From positions 124,001-188,000 of the forward strand of contig JACVRA010000051.1 in NCBI GenBank assembly GCA_019828545.1: a DNA stretch of 64,000 nt, read 5' to 3'. The stretch is from Paracamarosporium sp. OC-R06-R3 (Eukaryota; Ascomycota; Dothideomycetes; Pleosporales; Didymosphaeriaceae). Positions 33,201 through 44,100 of the stretch are shown piece by piece; the first letter of the stretch is position 1; each line of letters starts with the position of its first letter. The notes beneath the pieces are model-generated. The model was not told the origin of the DNA. It worked only from the letters and a program-made list of their open reading frames with translations, and made no database searches. The position numbers and the translations under genes were made by a program.

Positions 33201-33771
33201 CAGGGGAACTTGGGCCCCCAGCAGTGTCCAAGGAGCCAAAGTGACGCATCAACAAGCGAAGTATCGCTGGAAGAAGTGGTGTATACTATTACTAGGTCTG
33301 ACTGGCTTGGGAGGTGTCACATACATCGCGTTCCCCACCATCACCGAGAACCCGTGGATGACGGAAACAACCCCCGTCCCAATGGAAGCACGCGATGCAC
33401 CCACCAGCATTCCTGCCGCCAACGAAAACACCTGTCCCAATACACTAACCTGGGCCACCGTATTCGAACCGCTGACAATATGTAGTAACTCTAGCAATCC
33501 TCCCATTCTGATCCCCGCCTTAGATATACCCGACTACGCAACCGAACCTGACACCACCTCCGAGGAACATGTTTCCGAGGACGAAGATGGTCCCGACACC
33601 GCGCCTGAGGAAAGCAAGTCTGACTCCTACGGCGCAAGTAACTCGATTATCCTATTCGATCGAGACTTCGTGTCCAATTCGTTTGCGAATTTCATCATCA
33701 GTGTGCCGTTGGCGTTTGCGATGAGGTATCTTGTGTGGTTGCAGATGCGGATGGAGAGGAGGGATCATTGA
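30262..33771 (+). CDS. Large low-complexity protein with C-terminal membrane segments
   Basis: A single intronless frame of 1,169 codons; no family recognised. Start context CCAAAATGGC is good. The first ~110 residues are the most protein-like and may form a helical module (YRHHHFKSSGRSLEGLHP, then an LSTEERTELASQ helix). Residues about 120-925 are Ser/Pro/Asp/Thr-rich and almost certainly disordered. The last ~240 residues hold three or four hydrophobic stretches, including LWMIWENLTCIFITYTL, YLASGSVLGGIGAVLW, WCILLLGLTGLGGVTYIAF and FANFIISVPLAFAMRYLVW, separated by an acidic luminal-type loop with cysteines. This predicts a C-terminally anchored protein with a very large soluble, disordered domain. 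Function unknown. Confidence 0.8.
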   Translation: MASDLFIPLGPYEAEEGLESSPFYRHHHFKSSGRSLEGLHPIALRHLELLSTEERTELASQCEAIESSRELNDVSVGMWRIRETRESLRKWNQLGFKYERFKSDTKDRSQGAAPNYFKNGSVSQPKIDAPKRIQKDMRTDIDIVGQDLRRDHIHDELDLSTDASLHLSSNLLEMDVQAVSMEELLHAAESFKAKGDERSKKLGLPPPPFSDNMPPKTTLGNDRPLSNVTALRKPRRFTSALGSPQKEFHKITSLTTSPNVATNECLRGPIGGVTRDTITKSQQASINNAENHVLKSDTSVCRENERIAKDISLSEFQQAVSIAAHTDPLSVASVIVNWEVKPSVPSTPASRGDGEVRDILACGDINSAPNTPIFHINDKTSTDAPAAQSPGAFSVESVEFLSDDSEDDYALSPDSRATFGSDFLSQDGLAFDPHDEVESIGLSDLASSFPGSASPESHGVASPVEVDVLEPVPISEDGVVRLAAENMVSSSPSSASPRSNVMHSGATSSEGKALIEVLSEHSFSSSSSPVFPAEDTQEDIIPDSSLDEVKIPAPIEIAHPSTTADNRAQEVPMRVTSMTQLSPNMEASHEFVSDGAPLTLRNSGDVSVKSTSTADCSPSFPLLPDPLISHPTGGLPIPALYNENSTSLKTVSPVLSNGDPEVFPFQDEHKQQPVPFSVDRNVPPAEGPFSPIPAPATLANSVPGGISHPDGIVNENKPCNEESKKVEFKASPPPEARKADVCNTCAEVQEHVIATTPSRSSMAQNVHPAIPIDKVSVTVDAAASGTQDSTMVYDKRTTVKQAIPTIDISKAPDDVNSKVSHTAHGTIPGNSDLQVPKKDTNSDTSTTSLSSHGTTNNPIPTGNSLTNDYGITTEDWTALVHRATQHQPSQNDPLDLSFLTQDPFQAREIYPLKVPHDAGQPSTRPKGIVYLWMIWENLTCIFITYTLVSINPSMRAPSELYLASGSVLGGIGAVLWYSERRGTWAPSSVQGAKVTHQQAKYRWKKWCILLLGLTGLGGVTYIAFPTITENPWMTETTPVPMEARDAPTSIPAANENTCPNTLTWATVFEPLTICSNSSNPPILIPALDIPDYATEPDTTSEEHVSEDEDGPDTAPEESKSDSYGASNSIILFDRDFVSNSFANFIISVPLAFAMRYLVWLQMRMERRDH

Positions 33772-34143
33772 GGTGAGTTTGGAGGTTGTGGTTTGTTGAT
33801 GTGTAGATATATGAAGAGAAGATGGGGTATGAGTAGGAATGTGGGCGGTGAGTTTGGATACCGGGTGTTTGTGTGCATTCGGCAACTGTTAGTAGCCAGA
33901 TTGGGTGGTGTCTTCAGCTTTCACTGGCATTGCTAGACTTGCGAGGCCACTACGGGAATGAAGAGAAGCTGGCTGATCAACAGCTATACAATTTTTTCAT
34001 GTATATCGAAAAGAGGATCCACCCCGACTCCACCCATCCTAATGCGTGTACACAGCGATATAACCCACCAATCAACCAATACTCAAAGCCAAAATGCGTC
34101 TCTACAACAAACTCCCAACATATATGCACACACCCCATCACCG
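33772..34143. other. Convergent intergenic region
   Basis: About 0.4 kb between two converging genes; nothing recognisable. Confidence 0.5.
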
Positions 34144-35805
34144 TTATCTAATACTGTCCGTAGTGTGACTCATATTCTCAATCATATCCCTCCTCAGCCC
34201 TGCAAACCTGCGTACGCGCTCGCCGAAATGCCATCCCCTCTGCCTCACCGTAGAATCTCCCCTATGTAACTCCCTCTCCCTCATTGTAGAGCCTCCCCTA
34301 TGTAACTCCCTCTCTTTCTTGCGCCACCACCAGAGCGTCATAACCGCGACTAAGACGGTGAGTAGAACGGTGACGAGCCAGTACAGCCACAGCCACCAGG
34401 AGTACACTTGCTCGTGGCGACTGACTTGGAAGTCGAAGAAGGAGGTGCTGAAGAAGGTCTGGGTGTATTAGTAAGGTTAATGTAGATTAATGCCAGGGGA
34501 AATGAAGTGAGAAACTCACAGCAACAGTCGTCGCAGGAAGGAAGAACATCGTGATAGCAGCGATAACGCGCATAATCGCGCTATCTCTCGCAGCCGCCAT
34601 AGCAGCCTTCTGCGAGAGCGCGGCATCACGCTGCGCAATCCCGCTGTACACCTATTCCCATCAGCATACATCCAAAAAGAAACTGCAACACGACTCCATC
34701 TCACCGTCTGAATCAGCGCTTGCGCCCTCTCACTCAAACACACCGCCTGCTCCTCAACGCTCTCATTCGCACACTTCAACTCCTCCATATTCTCCTCCAG
34801 CACCAACCGCACGGCCTCCACCTCCCCATCGTCAATCCCATTCTCCACCGCCCCCGCACAATACCTCCCCACCACCTCCTCCATGAAATCCAACTGCCTC
34901 CCCATCATCCTACACCCCCACCCAACTAGACTCAAATTCCCAATAAAGTAACTAATATCCTTGCTCAGCGCGCTGAAATCGGTATCTGGGTTCCAGTCTC
35001 TGCTCTCGCGGATACCAGCCTGTTGCTCGAGCGAGAAGAGCGTGCTATGCGCGGAGGTAATGAACGTGTAGCGTTGGTGCATGTCTGTGTGGAGGAGGAA
35101 GAGGGGGATGAGGAAGGGTGTTTTGTGGGAGAAAGAGGTGGAAGAGAGTACGCCAGGGATGTCGGTGTGGGAAGGATGGTCGTAGCAATGAATGAAGGCG
35201 TACATGGTGCGGCTGGGGAAGTGGTAGGTGAAGGAGGCGCCGAAGATGAGGCCGTTTATGCCTTTTGCGGCGGAGCGGAGGATGAAGGCTTGTTCTTAGT
35301 ATAGTGGGGTGGTGAGAGGGAGGGAGGGCTTACTGAGGTGTTGTTTCCGTGTGGTGGTGGTTGACAGGGGAGAGGAGCGTGGGAGCTGCGGTTGGGCGAA
35401 GATGTGCATTGCGATGGGTCGGGAGAGGATGTCGATGTAGGAGGAGGGTATTCGTGCGTATGGTGCGATTTGGTCGAATATGGCTGCTGAGATGGGGATT
35501 GGTGTTAGGTGTTTTGAGGCGGATTGCCGTACAGAATAACTTTGCGTCATGTAGTATTAGGCGCGGTACGAGATCAACTGGATTGTCGACACTTACAACA
35601 CCTTTGCAAACTCTCCAGATCCACCATTGGGTATCTTCGCTTTGCTCTCAAAATCCCGAGTGATGTAGCTCTGCACAAGATCCTGCGTAACCGTTGATGA
35701 CTTCGTGATACCTCCAGCGACTTCGATCAATTGCACAGCATCGCCGTTCTTGCCATCAAAGGCCCTCTTTTTGCGCATTTCCGGAAACGCTGGTAGGTCT
35801 GCCAT
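34144..35805 (-). CDS. CorA-like two-helix membrane protein
   Basis: Fungal membrane protein related to CorA-type metal transporters. Five exons on minus: 35805-35597, 35539-35334, 35288-34705, 34651-34520, 34458-34144 (introns 57, 45, 53, 61 nt); 481 aa. Splicing yields continuous family-like sequence: EFAKV-FYSVRQSASKHLTP, then FILRSAAKG, a cytosolic alpha/beta part with HCYDHPSH, then IQT-VYSGIAQRDAAL. It ends with two helices, ITMFFLPATTVA-TFFSTSFFDF and WLWLYWLVTVLLTVLVAVM. The canonical GMN pore motif after the first helix is absent (FFSTSFFDF instead), as in many fungal CorA-like proteins, so ion transport is not assured. The tail repeats RERELHRG twice (REL...HRGGST, REL...HRGDST), a short internal duplication. 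Confidence 0.82.
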
Positions 35806-36068
35806 CGTTCATAGTGCAATATCAATCCAAAGGTAGTGGATGTGAGGTGAGTGTTAAGGCGAAACTGCGCGGTTAAAGTATGAACTCTGGGGGCTGAATT
35901 ATTTCCTATCTCGGCTAGCCGATGCCATACGTCGCCGGCGTGGTGCATTTAGGGTGACGCACAACCTTTCTTACCCTAGATGTCTTCCCTGGTCAGAGTA
36001 TGCAAATTGCTCTCCTAGTCCTCCACATCAGGCAATGTTGTGGCCTTCGAAAGCCATCATGCACTCGC

Positions 36069-37613
36069 TTAATCCTCCACCTCCATCTCTTGTCCTACAT
36101 CTTCTGACAGATTTTCCTTTATTTCCTCCATTTGTTCTCCCTGCTTCGCGATCGAAGACCACACTAAGGTTGTCGCAGCATGGCCGGCTTGGTTCTGTGT
36201 CGGAATACTTTTCAGTCTCTCTTCTGTTTTCTTCGCGCCAAACTTTTTTCCTAGTTTTGCAAGCATATCTGTCCTCACGCTCTCTGTCGGCCAGGATTCG
36301 TCTGGCACGGCAATATCTTTCTCGCCTCGCCATTGCCTCGGCGCCGGTATGTTTTGCTGCTTATCCCGGTCGAAATAGCCGTAAACGGTGAAGTCGATTA
36401 GATGCTGTTGGAGGTCAAGACCCCGCCTGATGCCTTCCATAGTGACCATATCCACGGGCGACTCCATACGGTCACCCTCCAGGTCCCATTCTTCAAGAAA
36501 CAGAATGCCAGTCTCCTCTATCGGGACCCCATTCTCGGTTTCGTCGGCAAGCCAGGGATTTTCGTCTATAGCAAGGTCTTCCTCTAAATATGTCTTGACC
36601 AGCATGTCAGTCGCTTCATCGTAGTCCATGATGTGTTGTCCCATCAATACTTTGTAAAGTGTTGAGAGCGTCTTTTGCGTAAGTAGCATATGCGAAAGAT
36701 CGATGAAGCCATGTCCAAATCCCGGATGGGTAAAATACATATCGAGCTTTAGGAGGAACAGATGGAAGAAGTAGATATCTTGGTCACTCCAGACTGTGGT
36801 ATCGGTTAAGAAAGCCTCACGGAGTATCGTGGTATTTATCTCCATCAGCAGCCAGAATTTCATGAGCACTGAGTGCGTCTCGTGTGGCACTCGGTGTCCT
36901 TCTGTAGCTAGAAACGTTAGAATGTCCTTGACAACATTGTCACGATACATAACCATCTTCGTCCAGCGCAGGCTGGGAATATCGCGCGCGAGATGTGGGC
37001 GGCCGTCCATAGGGCGAAGCATAGGGTCGCTGATGCATAATTCGGGGAAAAGGACCCAGCTGAAGATGTATGCAGCCTGAGGAGCATGGTAGTTCGCGAA
37101 ATCGTGTACGATGGACGTGCTGTACTTGTTGAATCGGTAGTGAAATTCCTTGTCGATGGCATACAAGTCGATGATGGACTTCAGCGGTAGCCGAATCGCG
37201 AACTGAAAGAAAAGATTGGGATGACGCAGAATTGCTTTGTAGACGCTGAATGGCTGTGGGACATTTGAGCCTGGTATACACGGACCCCAGACGGTAGCTG
37301 CGACGTTTTCACGGCGATGGTGATGCAGGCGCACAATTTTGGGCGCTGCAATACGGGGAAGAGGCGCTGGAGCTGTCATGGCGATACCGTTGCTTTCTTC
37401 AACCTCGTCTTCAGCAGGTCGCTTGCCCTTTCTTTTACCGACTGCGATCACGCTGGGCGTTGGAATTGCTGGTTGTGAGTCTACAGAGTGAAGGCCTGGG
37501 AAAGTGGCTGCCTGCGGCGTTGAATGCCCATTCTCGTGGATAGTGGGTGATATCTGGGGGTCCGCGTCTGCGTCTGCATCTCTCATATGAGCGTCTTGCA
37601 GTTCGCGGTCCAT
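36069..37613 (-). CDS. Conserved-looking protein of unknown function
   Basis: A 514-aa intronless frame. Residues 1-100 are low-complexity with an Asp/Ala repeat (DADADAD) and a basic nuclear-signal-like patch KRKGKRPAEDE. Residues about 120-340 are globular and mostly helical; the segment HPNLFFQFAIRLPLKSII-DLYAIDKEFHYRFN has the look of an F-box-like helix pair, and YHAPQAAYIFSWVLFPELC follows. The C-terminal ~100 residues are charged and acidic at the end (GQEMEVED). I cannot name the family; an F-box-like adaptor is a guess. The composition and length without stops make it clearly coding. Confidence 0.75.
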   Translation of the reverse strand: MDRELQDAHMRDADADADPQISPTIHENGHSTPQAATFPGLHSVDSQPAIPTPSVIAVGKRKGKRPAEDEVEESNGIAMTAPAPLPRIAAPKIVRLHHHRRENVAATVWGPCIPGSNVPQPFSVYKAILRHPNLFFQFAIRLPLKSIIDLYAIDKEFHYRFNKYSTSIVHDFANYHAPQAAYIFSWVLFPELCISDPMLRPMDGRPHLARDIPSLRWTKMVMYRDNVVKDILTFLATEGHRVPHETHSVLMKFWLLMEINTTILREAFLTDTTVWSDQDIYFFHLFLLKLDMYFTHPGFGHGFIDLSHMLLTQKTLSTLYKVLMGQHIMDYDEATDMLVKTYLEEDLAIDENPWLADETENGVPIEETGILFLEEWDLEGDRMESPVDMVTMEGIRRGLDLQQHLIDFTVYGYFDRDKQQNIPAPRQWRGEKDIAVPDESWPTESVRTDMLAKLGKKFGAKKTEERLKSIPTQNQAGHAATTLVWSSIAKQGEQMEEIKENLSEDVGQEMEVED

Positions 37614-38102
37614 GATTTGGACTACAAACCAAACAGTTTAACAGGGAACAGAGAGAGGTCGAGTGCGTTTGAATGAGAGAAAAGTGAGTGTGTATTTAGC
37701 AACCGTGAAACTTCGATTGCGGCATCACCAGAGCAACGCAATGACGCAATGCCAGCGGAAACAGCAGGAACGACTCGCAAACGAATTCAAGTCCCACGTT
37801 CTCCGCGTAGTGAAAGCACAGTACCATGTCAGAACCTATTCCGAGGTAATTCACAGGTACGAACGCTCGACACTCGTCGCCATCAAGCGACGAAAGTAGT
37901 AATTAAAACATATCCACAATGCAAAGACCTGTTTACAGGTATTGCGGGCGCCTGTTGAAGGCCATGCATCTAGTCTAAATGCAAGAAAACCGATAATAAC
38001 CGCCCTACGTGAGTGGATGAGCACCGCCGTAAACGCCAAACGCTTTTGTAGCCCTGCTGGTAGTACAAGAAAACGACAGAATATTTACTGTTCAAGCGGA
38101 GG
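37614..38102. other. Intergenic, no gene recognised
   Basis: About 0.5 kb between two minus-strand genes; contains the promoter side of the gene at 36069-37613 and the trailer of GTP cyclohydrolase I. No coding frame supported. Confidence 0.5.
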
Positions 38103-39212
38103 TCAATTCCGCTTGATGAGATTCAGGAACTCTTCCCTGGTTTTAGCAGTCGACCGCATACGGCCGAGCATGCAGCTGGTCGTGGTACTGGCCGTGGTCT
38201 TCTGGACTCCCCGCATCACCATGCAGAAATGGCTAGATTCTACTACAACGGCCACGCCCTGAGGCTGGAGCATTTCGGAGAGCGCAAGGGCGACTTGCTT
38301 GGTGAGGCGTTCCTGGACTTGCAGGCGACGGGCAAACATTTCGGCAATCCGAGCAAGCTTAGAGAGGCCGATCACGCGACGGTTGGGTATGTACCCAATA
38401 TGCATCTAGAGGGGTCAGCTCATAGCTCCTATGTCTTCCCAAGGTCTGCTTCCACGGCATACCTTGCCGGTGAATGGCACGAGGTGGTGCTCGCACAGCG
38501 AGAAGATCTCAATATCCTTTACTATTACCAACTCGTCGTGGTCCTCGTGGAATACGGCGCCGTTTACGATCTCGCGCAAATTCTCCTCGTAGCCCTTGGT
38601 AAAGAACAGAAGCGCTTTCGCATAGCGATCCGGGGTATCAAGCAGACCTTCGCGATCAGGGTCTTCTCCAATGCACTCGAGGATGGTCCGCACGGCGCCG
38701 GACAGCTTGGCCAAACGCTCCTCTTTCTCTTCGGCCGTGGCTTCTTTCCGCTCGCGGGTTCCCTTGCCTAGGATGTATCAGTCTCCTTTCTCTTGACAAA
38801 CCCGGTGCAACGTACTCGGCCAGCTCAAGCCATCAAAGTCAATGGTGGGGTGCTGGGTGTAGGGACTGTGGGCACGACTGGTGGCGAGCGGGGTTTTCGC
38901 AGAGTGGTCGTCGACATAACCCTCAACGTCAATGCCACCGTGGACCAGCTCGTATTCGCTGTGGGCATCGTGGCCGCGGGCGTCGACGCTCGTCGAGGTC
39001 TTGGGGAAGTAGCCGTCCGGGCCGTCAAAGTCTACAACCTGCCGGCCGCGGTTCGAGGCCTGGATGGAGGAGTAGAGATTGTCTCGCTCCTTGCGGTCGC
39101 GCATTTCGGTGGCGTTTGCCTTGTCGCTTGCGTGGGAGGACTGGGAGAGGGGCGAGTGGCCGTTGATGAGGTGGGCAGGAATAGGCTTTGGTCTGAAGGG
39201 AGGTGAATCCAT
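38103..39212 (-). CDS. FOL2: GTP cyclohydrolase I
   Basis: Zinc enzyme converting GTP to 7,8-dihydroneopterin triphosphate, the first step of folate and tetrahydropterin synthesis; homodecameric, cytosolic. Three exons on minus: 39212-38816, 38767-38463, 38405-38103 (introns 48 and 57 nt); 334 aa. The first ~145 residues are a variable, disordered fungal extension containing FDGLSWP. The first junction gives [13 protein letters not shown], after which the catalytic core runs: [20 protein letters not shown], then the zinc site [15 protein letters not shown] joined to [19 protein letters not shown]. The second zinc Cys is in [13 protein letters not shown]. Conservation across both splice junctions makes the model very reliable. 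An upstream in-frame ATG would add 17 residues; MDSPPF is preferred. Confidence 0.95.
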
Positions 39213-41102
39213 GGCGGGGAAGGGTTCAAGATATAGACTGTAGGAAATGTCAAGGAGATGCAATCAATTGTCCAATGGCAGCTACGAAAGTGGAGAGCAG
39301 AGTAAGGGCAGCGGAGGGGAATCGTCCATGCGCATGGCTAAGCGCGAATTTGTCGTGTTGGGTGACTGGATAGAGTAACTTTTTCACTGAGGGCCATGCT
39401 AGTGGCGGGCTGCCGCTGCGCGCCGCCTGACGTCGCTCTCCGAACAATGGCAGCCAAGGGCCAAGGGTGCTCGGGCCACTGGCCGTAGCGCAGCACCGCC
39501 TGACGCGAGCCCTCTGCTTGCGTCCTCCCCATCGCCGCCTACCCACCGATCCGACACCGCTGCGCCAGTCTGCATCGCTGCCATCGCCTCTAGAGGTACG
39601 TACGCTGCCGCTGCTGATTTCCTTCAGGTTCTCCGTCCTCCAGCGAGGCCGGCGCGGGGGTCCCTGTTGAGCTGAGAAGGGGCTGGGCCACGCCGCAACC
39701 CCCGCCAGTATCCGCTACATCGACCACCAACACCCACTTGCCCGGGCGCCCTGCGACGCCAGAGCTCGCGGATATAATGCAATGGATGATGAGCAAGATG
39801 GGACGGCGGCTCCAGGCGCGGGAGAGCCACGGTTGAGGGTGCGTTGGGATTCGGGCATTTGGCATGCGGGGGACTTGCTTTCACTCTCGCTTTTTTGCAC
39901 CACGCTGCAGAAAGACTCGAGTCGCCTGCGCTAACTTTCGGCGTGCCTGTGTCGACTGCTACTCTATTTTTCCGCGAGCAGACGTGCGGATATGCGACTT
40001 GGGCAATCCGCGTCCTCCTTCCTTTATCGGATCCAAGGACCGATTACCCCGCGTCGGACGACCTCGTCTTTGGACGTGTGTACGCCCTTGATGCCTCTAG
40101 CAGACCTTCGACTGCTGCCCTGCCCGGCCTCGGCTGGTGCCTGTTGTTTCGCAGAGGGTAGTATTCCCAGCAGCTTGTCTAGCAGAGACATGTCCCCTTT
40201 CCCTCCCCACCACTGCACGACGTCTCGAGCTAGAATCCTCTAAGCGTGAAAGCTGTCACGATGCACATGTCCATCGGACCTCTCAGCATTTAGCGATGTT
40301 CACGGCACACATGCTTCAGACTTGATACGCGCCACCGCCGCCACGGCTACGACCGATGACAGATGACAGCCTCGTGCGCGTTCCCCCAAGGTACCTCTAC
40401 ACGGATGCTTGTCGACATGTACACGTGCGACTCCCATGGTTCTGCTCAGTCTCGGTGTCGCCAGACGTTCTAGTCGTGCCTCGAAGACGGTCGAGCTGAG
40501 TAGGACACCGTCAATCTGCACGCCGTGTGTGCTCAAGCAGCTACGCTGCGAGCAACGTTGTTGGTATGCGATCGGGTGCCATGCTGCTCGCTGGTTTCCT
40601 GCGTTTTCACCTCTCCTCTCTTTGTTGGTAGATAGCCATGTGAAGTCACAGCCTTGCACAGATAGAAAAGGCAGTAGTTGAAGAACAAGGGGCCGTGGGT
40701 GGAATCTGCACGAGAACGTGTTCAGAAGAGGCAGTTTTCTCTTGGAAGCTGAAAATATCCGAAAGGCTGCGAACACCTGGAGTCCTGGGATGACCACGAT
40801 ATCGGCAGAGGGCAAGGCTTGGCGCGACCAAAAGGCGCCGGGGGGGCAAGGCTGGCCGCACGACACAGCAACCCACCAACGCGAGTGAGGAGGATCTGCA
40901 TGCTTGAGACGCTGTGCTGAGAGGCAATTGCGGCCGGAGTCTTTCTGCGTTACCCTTTTCCGTTTCTTTGCACGCAAGGCTTACGAGGAGCGGCGCGGTC
41001 TGAAGTTCTCGGCTAGCCTACCCTACCGTGACACTCGGACCTGCGAGTGCGAACCTGGGGTGCCGCCATCTATCACACCCATCTGATGAACCGTCCGTCT
41101 AC
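39213..41102. other. Long divergent intergenic region
   Basis: About 1.9 kb between divergent FOL2 and the Ctk1-like kinase. GC-rich with many short open frames on both strands, none protein-like. Part is probably a long leader of the kinase mRNA; no other feature is supported. Confidence 0.5.
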
Positions 41103-44100
41103 ATGGCTGGGTTGCGCGGGGCCCAAGAAATAGACCAGTGGAGACCAGAGGAATCCCCCGTGAGAGACAGCGATCGGGTGCGGGCCCGCGACAGTATTGT
41201 TGAACCCGGCGCTGCGTCACCGGTGCCACGCGCTGCGAGGGACTCCAGGCGAGGCAATACCCACGAAACAGACACCCGCCCGCCGACGAGGCACGCCAGG
41301 GGACGCTCGCACCAAAGAAGCCTGAGCAGAGACCGCACACGGAGGCGAAGTCGCGGCGATTCCAGGGAAGGCTACCACCCCACGAGACGAGCACCCAGCG
41401 ACGACAGGGTTACCCACTCGCACCGGCACCACCACGCCCACCACCATCGAGACTCGACCCCATCGACCAAGCGGCCACGCAGCCGCTCTCCATCCCCGCA
41501 TTCGCATAAACGGAGCAGGCACCATCGCAGCCGAAGCACCGTGCGCTCCAGGTCGCGAACACGTCGCGCAGAGACCACCCATCGACCGTCCGACAGGGCC
41601 TTCTCCCCACGCGACGACCGTAACGACCGCGACTACTCGCGACGACCTACTCCTGACTCGTACAAGCCCGCATCGTCGGCTCGCCGCCGCTCGCCGTCCG
41701 CCGACTCCCATTACAGGCGGAAGAGGTCTCCTACGCCAGAACGGAAGTCGCGGCGGGAGGGGTCGCGCAGACGAGAGTCGCCCAGGCGACACCACAGACG
41801 GCACCATACGCCACCTGACGATACTAGGGAAAGAAGACACAGACACGGCTCAGTGAAAGACCGACATCGTAGCCGGAGCCGCTCGCCCAGACACGCTCGT
41901 TCTCGCTCGCCCAGACGCAGACGTTCGCCCACGCCAGATAGGAGGTTTTCGCCGCACGCCTTCCATCGTGAGAGAGAGCATACCCGCAAAGGTTATTCTC
42001 CGCGTGCGCCTCGTCGCCATCGCACCTCAAGGTCGCCTTCAAGAGAGCTTGCTAGTAAAAGAGAGAGTCGGGCAGCTTCCAGAAGAAACTCGCCTTTGCC
42101 CATTACAGACGACGAAGAAGATTCAAAGATGAGGGGCGGTGCCTATTACCAAGGCCGCGGAGGCCCACAGCATTCCTATTCTCCGCCGTATTCTAATCAA
42201 TACCCATCCCAAGGCCACCCAGGCGGGAGAGGCGGATGGTCAGGACATCAACCATATCCAAATCAGGGGTGAGTCGTCCACTTCTTCGCGCATGTCACTT
42301 CACAAGATATGTCGCACTCAATTCGAAGGAACCTGCTAACTTGTCCAGTTCTCCCACCCACGGGTATTCACCCAACCAGTCGCCCTACCACCAGAACTAC
42401 TCTCCTAATCATCAGCCTGGCTATCCGAACTCATCCTACCGCGGGGGCTTTCGTGGGAACTACAACGGGTCCGACAGGCGAACATCCGGTCCTGGTGCCG
42501 GTCCTGCCTTTACTCCAGTAGGTGGACGCGGCCGAGCGAATCCACCCACACAATTCTCAAATCTCTCCTGGACGCCTGCATCAGGTACACGGGGTGGACG
42601 TCCTGCAACTGAAGCGCCGCGTCATTCAGGTGGCTCCGGTCCACAACCAGCGGCAAATACTTCTACAACGACTGATGCACAAACGTCCGCAGTGGATGCC
42701 GACGACAATCCATTCCGGCCCTCGAAAGATCTCCGGGTAGAGGATGAAGGAGCAAAGGAGGACAAGAAAATGCCTCCGCCTACAAAACCCACGGTAACGC
42801 CTTCAAAGTCTGGATTCAGTTTCTCGTTAAAGAACGCGGCCAGCAAAGCGAAGCTAGCCGAGCAGCCACCGACAGTAACCAAGGAGAAAGAGTCGATACT
42901 CGATCCCAAGGCCAAGGAAGCTACCAGCCGAGAGGTTCCACCGAAGACTTCAGATTCTAAAGTTGAACGCGATCCACGAGATAGAGACGTCGATCGAGAC
43001 GTCGATCGAGAACGAGAACGGGAGCGCGAACGGGAGCGCGAACGGGAGCGCGAACGGGAGCGCGAACGGGAGCGAGAACGAGAGCGGGAACGGGACCGCA
43101 ACCACGACCGCGATCGTGACCGTGAGCGTGATCTTGACCGCGAGTACCGAGCTGGCGAACGCCGATACGACCCTTACGACAAGCGCGACAGCTACTACGA
43201 CCGAAGGCCGTACAGAGACCCTCGCGATATACGAGATTCTCGAGACTCTGGTTACTATCGTGAGAGGGACTATCGGGATCCTAGAGATCGCCACGACCCA
43301 CGCGATCCCAGGGATCGAGACTCGCGCGATTACAGGGACTCTCGCGATCTAAGAGACCCGCGTGATCTGCGCGATAGCCGTGATTACCGTGACTTACGCG
43401 ACCCGCGAGACGTGAGAGACAGTCGCATTGAGCGAGAACGAAAAGAACTTCCTCCAAACCCGAACCTACCTCGTCGACCAGACTTCCGGCCTGACAGTAG
43501 GCCCATCAGTCGGCCTGACAGCCGGAATGAGCAGCGGAGGGATACTCTTCCTGAGAAGCCCCTGAAACTTGAGAAACCGAAAACGAGAATAATCAAGAAG
43601 ACGCGCGTCAAGCCGCGACCGACATTGTCGCCTGACTTTGCTGCCTCAGATTCTGTGTACTACCGAAAACCAGGAAATGAGTCAGTCGTTGGGTCTGGAA
43701 CTTACGGGAAGGTGTTCAAGGGTGTGCATGTATACACCAAGGATATGGTTGCCCTCAAAAAGATACGGATGGAGGGCGAACGCGATGGGGTAAGTGACAG
43801 AACGCTTTGTTAATGTGTTATCTTAGGATATACCCTGCAGGCCTACGAACCAAGTCATATACTGCATGGTTTGGTACGATATGCCATTGTTACGGGTAGC
43901 CTAGGATACACACTTCCATCAATACTCTCCAGTCTTTCCCTTTCATATAACTAACAAATTGCAGTTCCCAGTCACAGCTATTCGAGAGATCAAACTCTTA
44001 CAGTCGCTCAATCATGACAACATTGTCAAGCTGCAAGAGGTTATGGTAGAAAAGAATGACTGCTTCATGGTCTTTGAATACCTATCTCACGACCTCACGG

